DNA of 64,000 nt, from the NCBI GenBank assembly GCA_964036315.1, contig OZ038495.1, forward strand, positions 24,337,690 to 24,401,689, written 5' to 3'. The translations under genes were made by a program, and so were the position numbers. Positions 58,041 through 63,303 of this stretch are shown piece after piece (position 1 is the first letter of the stretch; the number at the start of each line of letters is the position of its first letter). The notes beneath the pieces were generated by a model that searched no databases, was not told the origin of the DNA, and saw only the letters and a program-made list of their open reading frames with translations. Source of the stretch: Acanthosepion esculentum. Its lineage: Eukaryota; Mollusca; Cephalopoda; Sepiida; Sepiidae.

Positions 58041-60118
58041 CTCTCTCTTTGTCATAATAAACACATTGATAAAGAGACATTTTCTTGTATTTTTCAGTAG
58101 TAATAATACTACTAATAATAAAAATAGAAGGCAGAGAATTGCCTCTCTGAACGTGATGGCCCACTATGGCATGGATATGCCAAGAGCTTTAGGCGGCCGA
58201 CGTCTAATCTAACTCTAAAACTACAACAATCGGATTGGAAACCTAACTCACAAAAACCAATGACCCTTTCCTACAAATAGTAAAACACTAAAATCACTCC
58301 ATCAATAAAGAAGCCGCACTATTCAAGAAACAGCTGAATATCCCTGAAATCCTACCAACAAAAATCGAAGCGGATGCCATCTACGCCAAACGATTAACAG
58401 AAAGCAAAACAACTTGGCGAAATGAAGTTACAAAAAACTGGGAGGACAAGGCGTTGCATGGCAAATGCATAAAAAGAACGAAAGAAGCAGATGTGTCTGA
58501 GGAGCACCGGGCTGAAAACTTGAGACGGAAGGCCTAATTTTTGCAGCTCAGGACCAAAGCCTCGCAACCACTGTCACATAATCAAGGATGGCACTAACCC
58601 GAAGTGCAGGATCTGCGGAAAATATGATGAAACTGTCGACCATATTATCTCAGGATATCTGGAACTGGCAAAAATGAATATACTCACAGACAAAACAAGG
58701 TAGAGACATATGTGAACTGGAAGATATGCAAGAAGTACAAAATCAAAACCACTGAGAGATGGTATGAGCACCAATCAGACACAGTTACACAAAATAACGA
58801 TGTAACTCTCCCCTGCGATATGCGAATCCAAACTGACAGAGAAATAAAAGCTAAAAGATCTGATATTATCACAAAAGACAATAAATTCAGGAAGTGTATG
58901 CTTATTGACATAGAAAGTACCATCTGAGAGAAACACCTCCATAAAAATTATCGAGAAATTGTCCAAATATAAGAACGTGGAGATCGAGACGAACAGGATG
59001 TGGAGAACGAAGACTGAGACTGTACCAATAGTAATCGGAGCTCTGGGCCTCGTGAGAAAAGGAATGGACAATTTTACTAACAGTGTCCCAGGTAACATTA
59101 AAATATAAGTTGCCAGAAGATTACCCTACTAGGAACATCCCATATACTAAGATGTGCTATCAATTAAATGACAATTAATTCTCCTATAGGGCCTAAGGAC
59201 CCTAGTTTGAACCTGGCTCTACAGGATGCAAAACAAGGAACATAAAATACACAAATAATAATAATTATTATTATTTTGTTCTACTTTATCATTAATTGTT
59301 GTTAATCGTTTTTGTGCTGAATTTCTAACAAATTTTGTCATATAAAAAACATATAAACAGCATGCATTTATAGAAAATAATATACTATAGATAAGGTTCA
59401 GTATCATTTGCGGTTTTTGACGATGGAGATTTTGGAATATATTTATTTCTCAAGAAAAGATGGTGTTGAAAGTGTACTGATCAGAAAAAAATACAATGTT
59501 TTTATCTTTTCACACTTTTTGGTCCCTGTCTTTATATGCAGATTGAGGTAGGTGTAGATATGTACTCGAGTTAGTTTAAAATGGCACAAGATCAAAATAG
59601 TCGTGTGCAGTGAGAGATCGAACTCTCTGTACTGGAGTAATACCTTGCTTGACGTCATATACTTAATACTAAACTAAATGTCGTCTGTATGATGTTAAAA
59701 GGTTATAAGTGTATTTTTTCTGAAAACGAAAAAGAAGTTTGAAAAGAGCCTTTTTGCACAATTTTATTTTTTAAAGTTGCGGGGGGGGGGTCTAACTTCA
59801 CAAAAATGTTAATACCGTATATACTTGTATATGATCCGTTTACATGTATAGTACGACCTCTGAATTTATTGGCATGAATTTTAACCTCTCCAAAAGAAAT
59901 TTACCTTGGTAAAGTGCAACCAATCATCAAAATGCATGATTTTTAATCTCTTCCAGAAAGTTACCTGTGTATAGCGCGAACCGCTACTTTTGTGGAAAAA
60001 AAAAATGATCATAAAAACTCCCACTGCAGCCGAGTTTATACTGTAGCATTGTTTGTCACTCTAACGATCAGTTTTCTCATTTCAAAAATCTCATCTTCTG
60101 CATTTTCGTAAGCACACT

Positions 60119-60191
<73 letters not shown>

Positions 60192-60368
60192 TAAATGTTT
60201 GAAAAAATCGTACCATACACAAGGACTGTACCAAAAGCTCCAGAACCTCCAACAGCCGATAAAAATCGGATGAAGAGAAATAAATAAACATTGGTTACTT
60301 GTGAACTCGCCAAAGAACTGATTCCTTGAATAAGAACACAAGAAACTAGTGTTATTTTCCGTCCAAAC
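33149..60368 (-). CDS. SLC22 (organic cation/anion transporter) gene, six exons visible, 5' end off window
   Basis: Exons in order on the minus strand: 60214-60368, 49450-49621, 40984-41202, 39788-40014, 37172-37353, 33149-33311. Junctions agree in phase (1, 2, 2, 1, 0), giving one reading of 372 complete codons from the DRFGRK-type loop after TM2 to the cytoplasmic tail. Exon sizes 155 and 172 are close to vertebrate SLC22 exons as remembered. The product is a 12-TM plasma-membrane carrier; substrate cannot be predicted from this. Introns of 10.6, 8.2, 1.0, 2.4 and 3.9 kb hold most of the mobile elements listed here. No disruption is seen in the exons, so the gene is probably live. TM1, the large extracellular loop, TM2 and the last exon are missing from view. 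Confidence 0.88.
33312..34510. other. SLC22 intron sequence, nothing recognised
   Basis: Lies between the TM12 exon and the preceding exon; no repeat family recognised. Confidence 0.4.
34511..34873 (-). pseudogene. LINE B reverse-transcriptase fragment
   Basis: Text [20 protein letters not shown] and [20 protein letters not shown] matches the LINE B block around IKYADDTVLIA; the catalytic YADD is changed to YAFD. A (CA)n of 8 units lies at 34785-34801. Sits in the SLC22 intron. Confidence 0.75.
35690..36060 (-). pseudogene. Possible LINE B 3' end
   Basis: Minus-strand text [19 protein letters not shown] parallels [17 protein letters not shown] at about 37465-37520, the end of LINE B relatives (AMVANVLKGHDT-like). 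Heavily decayed; low certainty. Confidence 0.4.
36316..36603 (+). mobile_element. Solo LTR, copy 3
   Basis: The 288 bases start TGTTGTGGTAGG and end GACTCAACA, with target duplication CTTTA (36311-36315, 36604-36608). A TATA-like TATATAAAT lies at 36359-36367. Opposite orientation to copies 1 and 2; lies in an SLC22 intron. Confidence 0.88.
37172..37353 (-). CDS. SLC22 exon, TM10-TM11
   Basis: Acceptor catttcag, donor AACATC|gtatgt, 182 bases. Reads [19 protein letters not shown], then [20 protein letters not shown] and [15 protein letters not shown]. The YLYT-x-ELYPT-x-x-RN-x-x-VG block is a conserved SLC22 signature. Confidence 0.92.
37460..37865 (-). pseudogene. LINE B C-terminal fragment
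   Basis: Text [40 protein letters not shown] and [17 protein letters not shown] matches the tail of LINE B relatives (WTxRxxNEEVLRxxGT... LTGxIEGKRxRGRQRxxxLxSL). Confidence 0.8.
37958..38475 (-). pseudogene. LINE A 3' end, near-identical to 2336-2850
   Basis: The sequence follows the 3' end of the 2.3-5.9 kb LINE almost base for base, including the terminal A tract, and encodes [15 protein letters not shown] and [17 protein letters not shown] in shifted frames. 5'-truncated; inserted in an SLC22 intron. Confidence 0.88.
38640..38925 (+). repeat. Dispersed repeat R1, copy 2
   Basis: Degenerate 'aaatgtattgttggta' units are followed by the 'ctaacaggtgctaacacc ... cagaggccttgctgccgg' core shared with 21905-22215 and 60940-61290. 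Confidence 0.75.
38926..39787. other. SLC22 intron, nothing else recognised
   Basis: No coding or repeat signal identified apart from A-rich tracts near 38940-38970. Confidence 0.4.
39788..40014 (-). CDS. SLC22 exon, TM7-TM9
   Basis: Acceptor tttctccag, donor TCAAAAG|gtaagg, 227 bases. Reads [39 protein letters not shown], then the loop motif [12 protein letters not shown] and TM9. The Y-YGL-LN start of TM7 and D-R-x-GRK are standard for the family. Confidence 0.93.
40015..40709. other. SLC22 intron, nothing recognised
   Basis: Short frames here have no recognisable content. Confidence 0.35.
40710..40767. repeat. (TA)n microsatellite
   Basis: Simple repeat. On the minus strand CTGACGA (40831-40825), a short stem and TGAAAC (to 40807) lie directly 5' of it: another hammerhead-like relic, without a convincing stem I. 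Confidence 0.9.
40984..41202 (-). CDS. SLC22 exon, central cytoplasmic loop
   Basis: Acceptor gggtttag, donor CGCCTG|gtaaga, 219 bases. The W completed across the junction is followed by [19 protein letters not shown], then an acidic hydrophilic loop and [18 protein letters not shown] leading into TM7. PESPRWL is the diagnostic SLC22 motif after TM6. Confidence 0.94.
41203..41737. other. SLC22 intron, nothing recognised
   Basis: No coding or repeat family signal. Confidence 0.4.
41738..41881 (-). mobile_element. tRNA-derived SINE
   Basis: On the minus strand 41881-41791 folds like a tRNA: GGGGCACC at the start pairs with GGTGCCCC at the end, and the T arm is GTGAG-TTCGTTC-CTCAC. An A box (GGTGTAATGGTTAGC) and B box (GAGTTCGTTCC) are present. 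The anticodon arm is not tRNA-like and the 'actttcggccttgtgccac' tail follows, so it is a SINE and not a tRNA gene. Confidence 0.75.
41882..43058. other. SLC22 intron, mostly unrecognised
   Basis: An 86-residue plus-strand frame (41964-42224) is not recognised. (CT)n lies at 42762-42788 and CA-rich DNA at 42990-43058. Confidence 0.35.
43059..43379. repeat. Near-perfect 123-bp inverted repeat (hairpin) with 75-bp loop
   Basis: Arms 43059-43181 and 43257-43379 are reverse complements with about one mismatch, including the 'tccatcgatatatatcggtg' type centre. Transcribed with the SLC22 intron it would form a long duplex. Confidence 0.9.
43380..43452. repeat. (TA)n microsatellite
   Basis: Simple repeat. 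Confidence 0.95.
43465..45870 (-). pseudogene. Decayed LINE related to family A
   Basis: Minus-strand blocks in order: endonuclease start [19 protein letters not shown] with [15 protein letters not shown] (45801-45502); linker [18 protein letters not shown] (about 45150); [21 protein letters not shown] (about 44330), the counterpart of the YRPISLLPLFGKVFE block; C-terminus [19 protein letters not shown] (about 43740). Every block is in a different frame. More diverged than the other copies, perhaps a sister family. Its 5' leader may extend to about 46350. Confidence 0.78.
46560..46756. repeat. Repeat R3, copy 1
   Basis: 'atcccattaaacatgtgagc', 'cctcgagaattgaacaataa' and 'attaacttgaaggtaattta' are repeated with changes at 48167-48300. 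Both copies run into (TA)n. Confidence 0.8.
46757..46809. repeat. (TA)n microsatellite
   Basis: Simple repeat directly abutting the left end of a Tc1/mariner-type element, whose target is TA. Confidence 0.95.
46811..47764 (+). mobile_element. Non-autonomous Tc1/mariner-type element
   Basis: Twenty-eight-base ends (46811-46838 and 47737-47764) are inverted repeats differing at two positions and beginning CCGGGTGTAAC or CCGGGTTTAAC. Both lie in TA-rich DNA as expected for TA target duplication. Inside, a plus-strand frame (47215-47430) reads [27 protein letters not shown] and [13 protein letters not shown], the N-terminal helix-turn-helix region of a mariner-type transposase. It then stops in a (TA)n expansion (47433-47501); the catalytic domain is missing. 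Confidence 0.87.
47433..47501. repeat. (TA)n expansion inside the Tc1/mariner-type element
   Basis: Simple repeat at the point where the transposase reading ends. Confidence 0.95.
47766..47848. repeat. (TA)n-(GT)n microsatellite
   Basis: Simple repeat at the right end of the element. Confidence 0.95.
48167..48300. repeat. Repeat R3, copy 2
   Basis: Partner of 46560-46756. Confidence 0.8.
48563..48598 (+). ncRNA. Decayed hammerhead ribozyme of unit 1
   Basis: CTGATGA at 48566-48572 and stem II are kept, but the GAA strand reads AAA, stem III lost a pair, and the second stem I strand no longer pairs. Probably inactive. Confidence 0.7.
48858..48900 (+). ncRNA. Type I hammerhead ribozyme, intact consensus core
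   Basis: Stem I is CCACA (48858-48862) with TGTGG (48896-48900). The core CTGATGA is at 48863-48869. Stem II is GCTGT/ACAGC, 48870-48882. The GAA strand is at 48883-48885. Stem III is ACA-GTC-TGT (48886-48894). The cleavage-site C is at 48895. Beyond a small internal loop, GTC (48852-48854) can also pair with GAC (48903-48905), extending stem I. Every invariant core position of the hammerhead is satisfied. Cleavage after 48895 would release unit-length RNA from a tandem transcript. Confidence 0.88.
48906..49158. repeat. Cluster of (TA)n tracts with (GT)n
   Basis: TA runs at about 48906-48957, 49030-49069 and 49117-49158, with GT at 49069-49089. Predicted peptides here are low-complexity artefacts. 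Confidence 0.95.
49450..49621 (-). CDS. SLC22 exon, TM5-TM6
   Basis: Acceptor atctttcag, donor GATGTG|gtacgt, 172 bases. Reads [40 protein letters not shown] and [14 protein letters not shown]-x-x-x-x-KYR followed by two membrane segments and IR-WR is the usual SLC22 pattern. Confidence 0.92.
50997..51011 (-). other. Polypurine tract of the Ty3/Gypsy element
   Basis: The element strand reads GGATAGGGGAGGAAA immediately before the TGTGAAAG start of the 3' LTR, the position and composition expected for plus-strand priming. Confidence 0.7.
51358..53376 (-). pseudogene. Env-like glycoprotein gene, broken
   Basis: Five successive frames (53376-52909, 52897-52664, 52636-52334, 52316-51954, 51645-51358) cover an envelope-like protein. 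The first has a hydrophobic leader near its start and a furin-type site RQKR followed by a hydrophobic start, the arrangement of fusion-type glycoproteins. Later parts contain Cys-rich ectodomain text, and the last holds a strong membrane anchor ([14 protein letters not shown]) and a cytoplasmic tail. The layout resembles errantivirus/baculovirus F-type envelopes. Stops and shifts between frames make it non-functional; it is described as found. Confidence 0.7.
53592..54165 (-). pseudogene. Pol C-terminal tail of the Ty3/Gypsy element
   Basis: Contains a GPY/F-like chromatin-tether region ([12 protein letters not shown] text about 54060-54110) and, at 53975-53592, a highly acidic tail ([16 protein letters not shown]). 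Frameshifted relative to the integrase. Confidence 0.6.
54168..54869 (-). pseudogene. Integrase of the Ty3/Gypsy element
   Basis: A 233-residue frame with [10 protein letters not shown] (zinc-binding end), [10 protein letters not shown] (first D), [11 protein letters not shown] (second D) and [10 protein letters not shown] (E). Core DDE residues are present. The N-terminal HHCC part and upstream pol (55333-54872) lie in another frame, so the whole is not continuous. Confidence 0.87.
54872..56631 (-). pseudogene. Reverse transcriptase and RNase H of the Ty3/Gypsy element
   Basis: 56631-56131 gives the RT fingers ([26 protein letters not shown]). A single in-frame TGA follows KTAFT, and 56127-55483 gives the palm with [13 protein letters not shown] and YLDDIVVFS, the catalytic box, then [14 protein letters not shown]. 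RNase H text ([12 protein letters not shown]) follows in the same frame, then shifts. 55333-54872 covers the RNase H end and integrase lead (CHKRLGHLE). Confidence 0.88.
56601..57254 (-). pseudogene. Aspartic protease region of the Ty3/Gypsy element
   Basis: [14 protein letters not shown] carries the DTGA active site of retroviral-type protease. The frame continues into the RT lead and overlaps the start of the next frame. No stop within, but it is separated from the gag frame. Confidence 0.8.
57375..57869 (-). pseudogene. Nucleocapsid with four zinc knuckles
   Basis: [42 protein letters not shown] and [14 protein letters not shown] are successive CCHC knuckles; the third lost its first Cys to Phe. 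Matrix and capsid should precede it, but the sequence jumps directly into LTR DNA at about 57893-57901. Confidence 0.85.
57892..58054 (-). repeat. 5' LTR remnant with expanded (GT)n
   Basis: Homologous to 50871-50996 ('tgccctaga', 'cagatttcctcatcag', 'aatttcgctact', 'ctccaatttcaataaaaa'). A (GT)n of about 27 units (57985-58039) has grown inside it. Only the first part of the LTR on the element strand remains. Confidence 0.8.
58100..59270 (+). pseudogene. LINE family C 3' fragment
   Basis: Frames in order give [66 protein letters not shown] (a CCHC-type motif near the end of R2/CR1-like LINE proteins), [35 protein letters not shown] and [14 protein letters not shown], ending near a (AAT)n tail at 59255-59275. 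Frameshifts throughout. Confidence 0.82.
59590..59665 (-). repeat. SINE fragment, probable
   Basis: The minus strand reads 'agagagttcgatctctcac' (B box region) followed by a 'gatcttgtgccattttaa' tail like that of the SINE at 41738-41881. Confidence 0.45.
60122..60189. repeat. (TA)n microsatellite
   Basis: Simple repeat 24 bases beyond the splice donor of the TM3-TM4 exon. Confidence 0.95.
60214..60368 (-). CDS. SLC22 exon, TM3-TM4
   Basis: Acceptor attttcag, donor GTATG|gtacga, 155 bases. Reads [39 protein letters not shown] and [10 protein letters not shown] completes the D-x-FGRK loop begun in the missing upstream exon, and RFL-x-x-x-G-GSGAF is the TM4 signature. This is the most upstream exon seen. 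Confidence 0.92.
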
Positions 60369-60547
60369 CTGAAAATATATTACGTCAGATTAATCTTTCA
60401 TTTCATAATAAATGACAAGGGCGAAAATGTAAAATGGTTTTATTTGTTTGAATTTCAAAACTTCGAGCATATTTATTGATCTACTAAGATACAAGTCACC
60501 TGATCCAACCAAGCAGACCAGTTATGCTTCATTTAAATACGTAAGGG

Positions 60548-60740
60548 GAAAACTAAGGAATGCCGGTTGTACGAGTAATCATTTTAGTGAACCTTAGAAA
60601 GTAAGATTATAATTGCAAATCACAGAAAAGGAAATATTTTATTACAACAAAGAGCAAATGCCTCAGAATCAATTTTGTAAAAGTAGAAAGCAACAAAACC
60701 TAGAAAATCAGCGAATAAATATGTTTGATATATGAGTTGA
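60548..60740. repeat. Direct repeat R4, copy 1
   Basis: About 190 bases ('aactaaggaatgc', 'gtgaaccttagaaagtaa', 'gaaaaggaaatattttatt') are repeated at 61302-61480. Confidence 0.8.
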
Positions 60741-60939
60741 CGTACACTCACGAAATCACCAGCAGTAATCACGAGAAATCTGAAGCCAACATGGAAATGA
60801 ATAACACACACTGCGAATAATTGCATTTAATTTAGATTTACGCAGGTGTATTTTGATAGAAAATTAACAATTACGAATATAGGTTTGGTTTGGTTTATTT
60901 TATTTTACGTCATATCAACCTCAATGGGTTATGTAATGC

Positions 60940-61290
60940 CGCTAAAAAATTTTATTGCTGGTAATATTTTGTTTTGTCAAAAATCTGTTTCTAGTAATAT
61001 TTTTCCTTCAAAATTGTATTGTTGGTAATAGTTTTTTCAAAAAAGTATTCCTGGTAATAGTTAACTATTTGCCAATAGCTGGGGCCCTAACAGGTGCTAC
61101 CACCCCGAGTCAGGGTGGACCTGGAAACACCAGCAATTAAGAGGTGGTTCCACGCTCCTCAAAACCTCTTGATCAGATGCCTTGCTGCTGTACTTAGTTT
61201 AACGTCTTACCCAAGACGTGGATGTAGTTTAACGTCTTACCCAGGGCGTGGATGTAGTTTAACGTCTTACCCAGGACAATACGAATATAG
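60940..61290 (+). repeat. Dispersed repeat R1, copy 3, with a 30-bp tandem triplication
   Basis: Degenerate 'tattgttggtaatagttttt' units (60955-61055) precede the R1 core (61057-61190). The segment 'gtagtttaacgtcttaccca' then recurs three times at a ~30-bp period (61193-61277). Confidence 0.78.
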
Positions 61291-61301
61291 TATCTGGAAA
61301 C

Positions 61302-61480
61302 TAAGGAATGCTGATTTTAGTCATTTCAGTGAACCTTAGAAAGTAAAATTATAATTGCAAATCAGAGAAAAGGAAATATTTTATTGCAACAAAGTGCAAA
61401 TGCATTAGAAACAATTTTGTAAAAGCGGCTATCAATAAAAACTAGGAAATCAGAGAATGTTGCTTTTATAAAGAAAGACA
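61302..61480. repeat. Direct repeat R4, copy 2
   Basis: Partner of 60548-60740. R1 copy 3 lies between the two. Confidence 0.8.
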
Positions 61481-61779
61481 TCAGACTGTAAAACATATCA
61501 TAAATGAGTGAAGCAAATTGTTTCAAAGAGAATATAAAAAACATACGACAGGGAAGGAACAGCCATACCCTAGGGACTGTGCAAATGATTTTTTTTATTA
61601 AATTAATAAATGCTAGCTTAAACTAGAAAATGTTGAAGGAAATAAGAATAAAATACTCTGGTTCTTTGCGATCCAGACAGACACTAGACACTATGTTCAA
61701 ACAAGAGTGAACTTGATATTTGCGAACAAGGTGACTACACGTGAAAAAAAAAGAAGGAAAATATAAATGCCAGAAATCC

Positions 61780-62115
61780 ATCCAACAACTATGGAAGTAG
61801 CGAGAATGTTAGTGCGAGACATACTGGAATCGAATTGAGAACAATTAGAAAATCAAGGAAGAAATTATCTCAACCTCAGAAACGATGAGAAAATATTTAC
61901 ATTTGTGTACATTTTAATCTATTTTAATGACCAATATCTCGCAGAATCAAAAGTTGATGTCAAGTACAAACAAGACCAAACATTTAGAACCAAACATTCA
62001 ACCCATGTAAAAGTCTTACATGTCGTAGTCTTCGAAGGAATAAAGATGATCCAATTATTCTACAAGTTTGAAGGAAAGATGGATAATGATGCCAAATGCA
62101 AAGTCCTGAAATAGC
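61780..62115 (+). pseudogene. Mariner-type transposase fragment
   Basis: The reading NDEKIFTF (first catalytic Asp in FSDEKIFT-type motifs), NDQYLAESK, QDQTFRTKHSTHVKVLHVV and DNDAKCKVLK follows the middle of mariner-family transposases (NDRWL..., RTKHPASVMVLGVV...). Flanks are too decayed for inverted repeats to be found. Confidence 0.6.
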
Positions 62116-62298
62116 ATGTTTTGCTATAATAGTGATCCTCCCAACCACACAACCAAAAAGGGGTAGAAAGTGCGGATAGCTTATCCGCGTACTTCCCAAT
62201 TCTCTTGATAACATCAGAAAATGAAAATGAAGTGTAAATTAAGAGAGTTTGCTAACCCGTATTTAAAATCTTTATTCATATAGGACCGAACTTCCTCA

Positions 62299-62359
<61 letters not shown>
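62299..62359. repeat. (TA)n microsatellite
   Basis: Simple repeat directly 3' of a hammerhead fold on the minus strand. Confidence 0.95.
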
Positions 62360-62360
<1 letters not shown>

Positions 62361-62361
62361 T

Positions 62362-62405
62362 TCACAGACAGTACTGTTTCGGTGCATTACAGCTCCTCAG
62401 TGCGA
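62362..62405 (-). ncRNA. Hammerhead ribozyme with consensus core
   Basis: On the minus strand: stem I is TCGCA (62405-62401) with TGTGA (62366-62362), one G-T wobble. The core is CTGAGGA (position 7 is free). Stem II is GCTGT/GCACC with one C-C mismatch. GAA follows. Stem III is ACA-GTAC-TGT, and the cleavage-site C is at 62367. Upstream bases (GTCTAG) match the retrozyme unit at 48852-48857, so it derives from the same family. Activity is plausible but stem II is weakened. Confidence 0.78.
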
Positions 62406-62544
62406 CTAGACATCCGAATGCTTCAAAAGGAGAGAGATCTAATTTGGAATAGTGTATAACATAAAGAAATAGTGTTTTAATGCAAGAGAATATAGCAAAT
62501 TAAGTAAAAGAAATTGTCGTCATACAATATAAATTTTCGGCAAA

Positions 62545-62880
62545 ATGTCTTTTTGTAATACTGCAGATGTTAAACCTGCAAAATTCAAAGTTCGTAATGT
62601 ACAAAATACTGTATTTAGTCGTTCATTTTTGGATGAATATTTGCAGATGAAATGGATAATTGGAGAGTGTCTGTACGAAATGGACATAATAAATTCTTAC
62701 ATATCGTGTGTCCAATTAAAAGAAAGTGATTTTGTTATGTTAATGGAAAGTTTATCATGCAGTGTAATTAATTCGAAAGAATTCACTTCTAGTGGGTCGC
62801 CGTGGTTTTACTTACAGCATCGCAGTCGACAGATAAAAACAACAGTCATAAATTTAGTATGTTTTTTAAATAATGGTTAA
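62545..62880 (+). CDS. Unrecognised 111-residue open frame
   Basis: Starts at an ATG (MSFCNTADVKPAKF) and ends CFLNNG. No domain or family recognised; lies between repeats. Could be chance or an unknown mobile-element remnant. Confidence 0.2.
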   Translation: MSFCNTADVKPAKFKVRNVQNTVFSRSFLDEYLQMKWIIGECLYEMDIINSYISCVQLKESDFVMLMESLSCSVINSKEFTSSGSPWFYLQHRSRQIKTTVINLVCFLNNG

Positions 62881-63000
62881 TGACACCATAACAAGGCTAT
62901 TGTGAGACTTAACATATATTATCTTACATTTGAAACACTTTAGTGGTCATCTAGTTGAATCGTGGGGTTGAGGTACAACACAATGTCATTATATATCTAT

Positions 63001-63008
63001 ATACATAC

Positions 63009-63076
<68 letters not shown>
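63001..63076. repeat. (CATA)n-(TA)n microsatellite
   Basis: Simple repeat. Confidence 0.95.
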
Positions 63077-63079
<3 letters not shown>

Positions 63080-63158
63080 TACATGTTTCATTAAATAATA
63101 TAGATAAGTGTTGTCTATATATTTTATGTAAGTTCTTTTCATATATATATATAAAGTT

Positions 63159-63303
63159 CAAACACTAATATTCCATGGTTATAATTTATTACATTGGAAT
63201 CGTAATCACGATCCAATTAATCAGACTTTTTGAATTTGAAGGTGTGATGAATTTAATCGTGATTCCAATGTAATAAATTATAACCATGGAATATTAGTGT
63301 TTG
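63159..63303. repeat. Perfect 43-bp inverted repeat with 59-bp loop
   Basis: 63159-63201 and 63261-63303 are exact reverse complements (outer end CAAACACTAATATTCC). A few more bases pair after a 6-base slip. It could be a small foldback element. Confidence 0.9.

Larger units (their letters stand above)
49900..58054 (-). mobile_element. Env-bearing Ty3/Gypsy retroelement, 5'-deleted and decayed
   Basis: On the minus strand: 5' LTR remnant (57892-58054), nucleocapsid (57869-57375), protease (57254-56601), reverse transcriptase (56631-55483), RNase H and zinc-binding region (55480-54872), integrase (54869-54168), pol tail (to 53592), an env-like gene (53376-51358) and a polypurine tract (about 51011-50997) before the 3' LTR. 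The 3' LTR begins at 50996 (TGTGAAAG) and extends to roughly 49900; its end is unresolved. A TATA-like TATATAAA lies at about 50215-50222. The matrix and capsid regions, primer site and most of the 5' LTR are absent. Multiple stops and frameshifts mean no functional product. It sits in the largest SLC22 intron, same strand. Confidence 0.85.

Noticed and set aside
6007..60368. One single SLC22 gene including the 6007-6179 exon
   Set aside because: That exon encodes the N-terminus but lies downstream of the C-terminal exon on the same strand, so two genes are needed.
62545..62880. A host gene of 111 residues
   Set aside because: No domain, splice context or codon signal supports it; it is kept only as a low-confidence frame.
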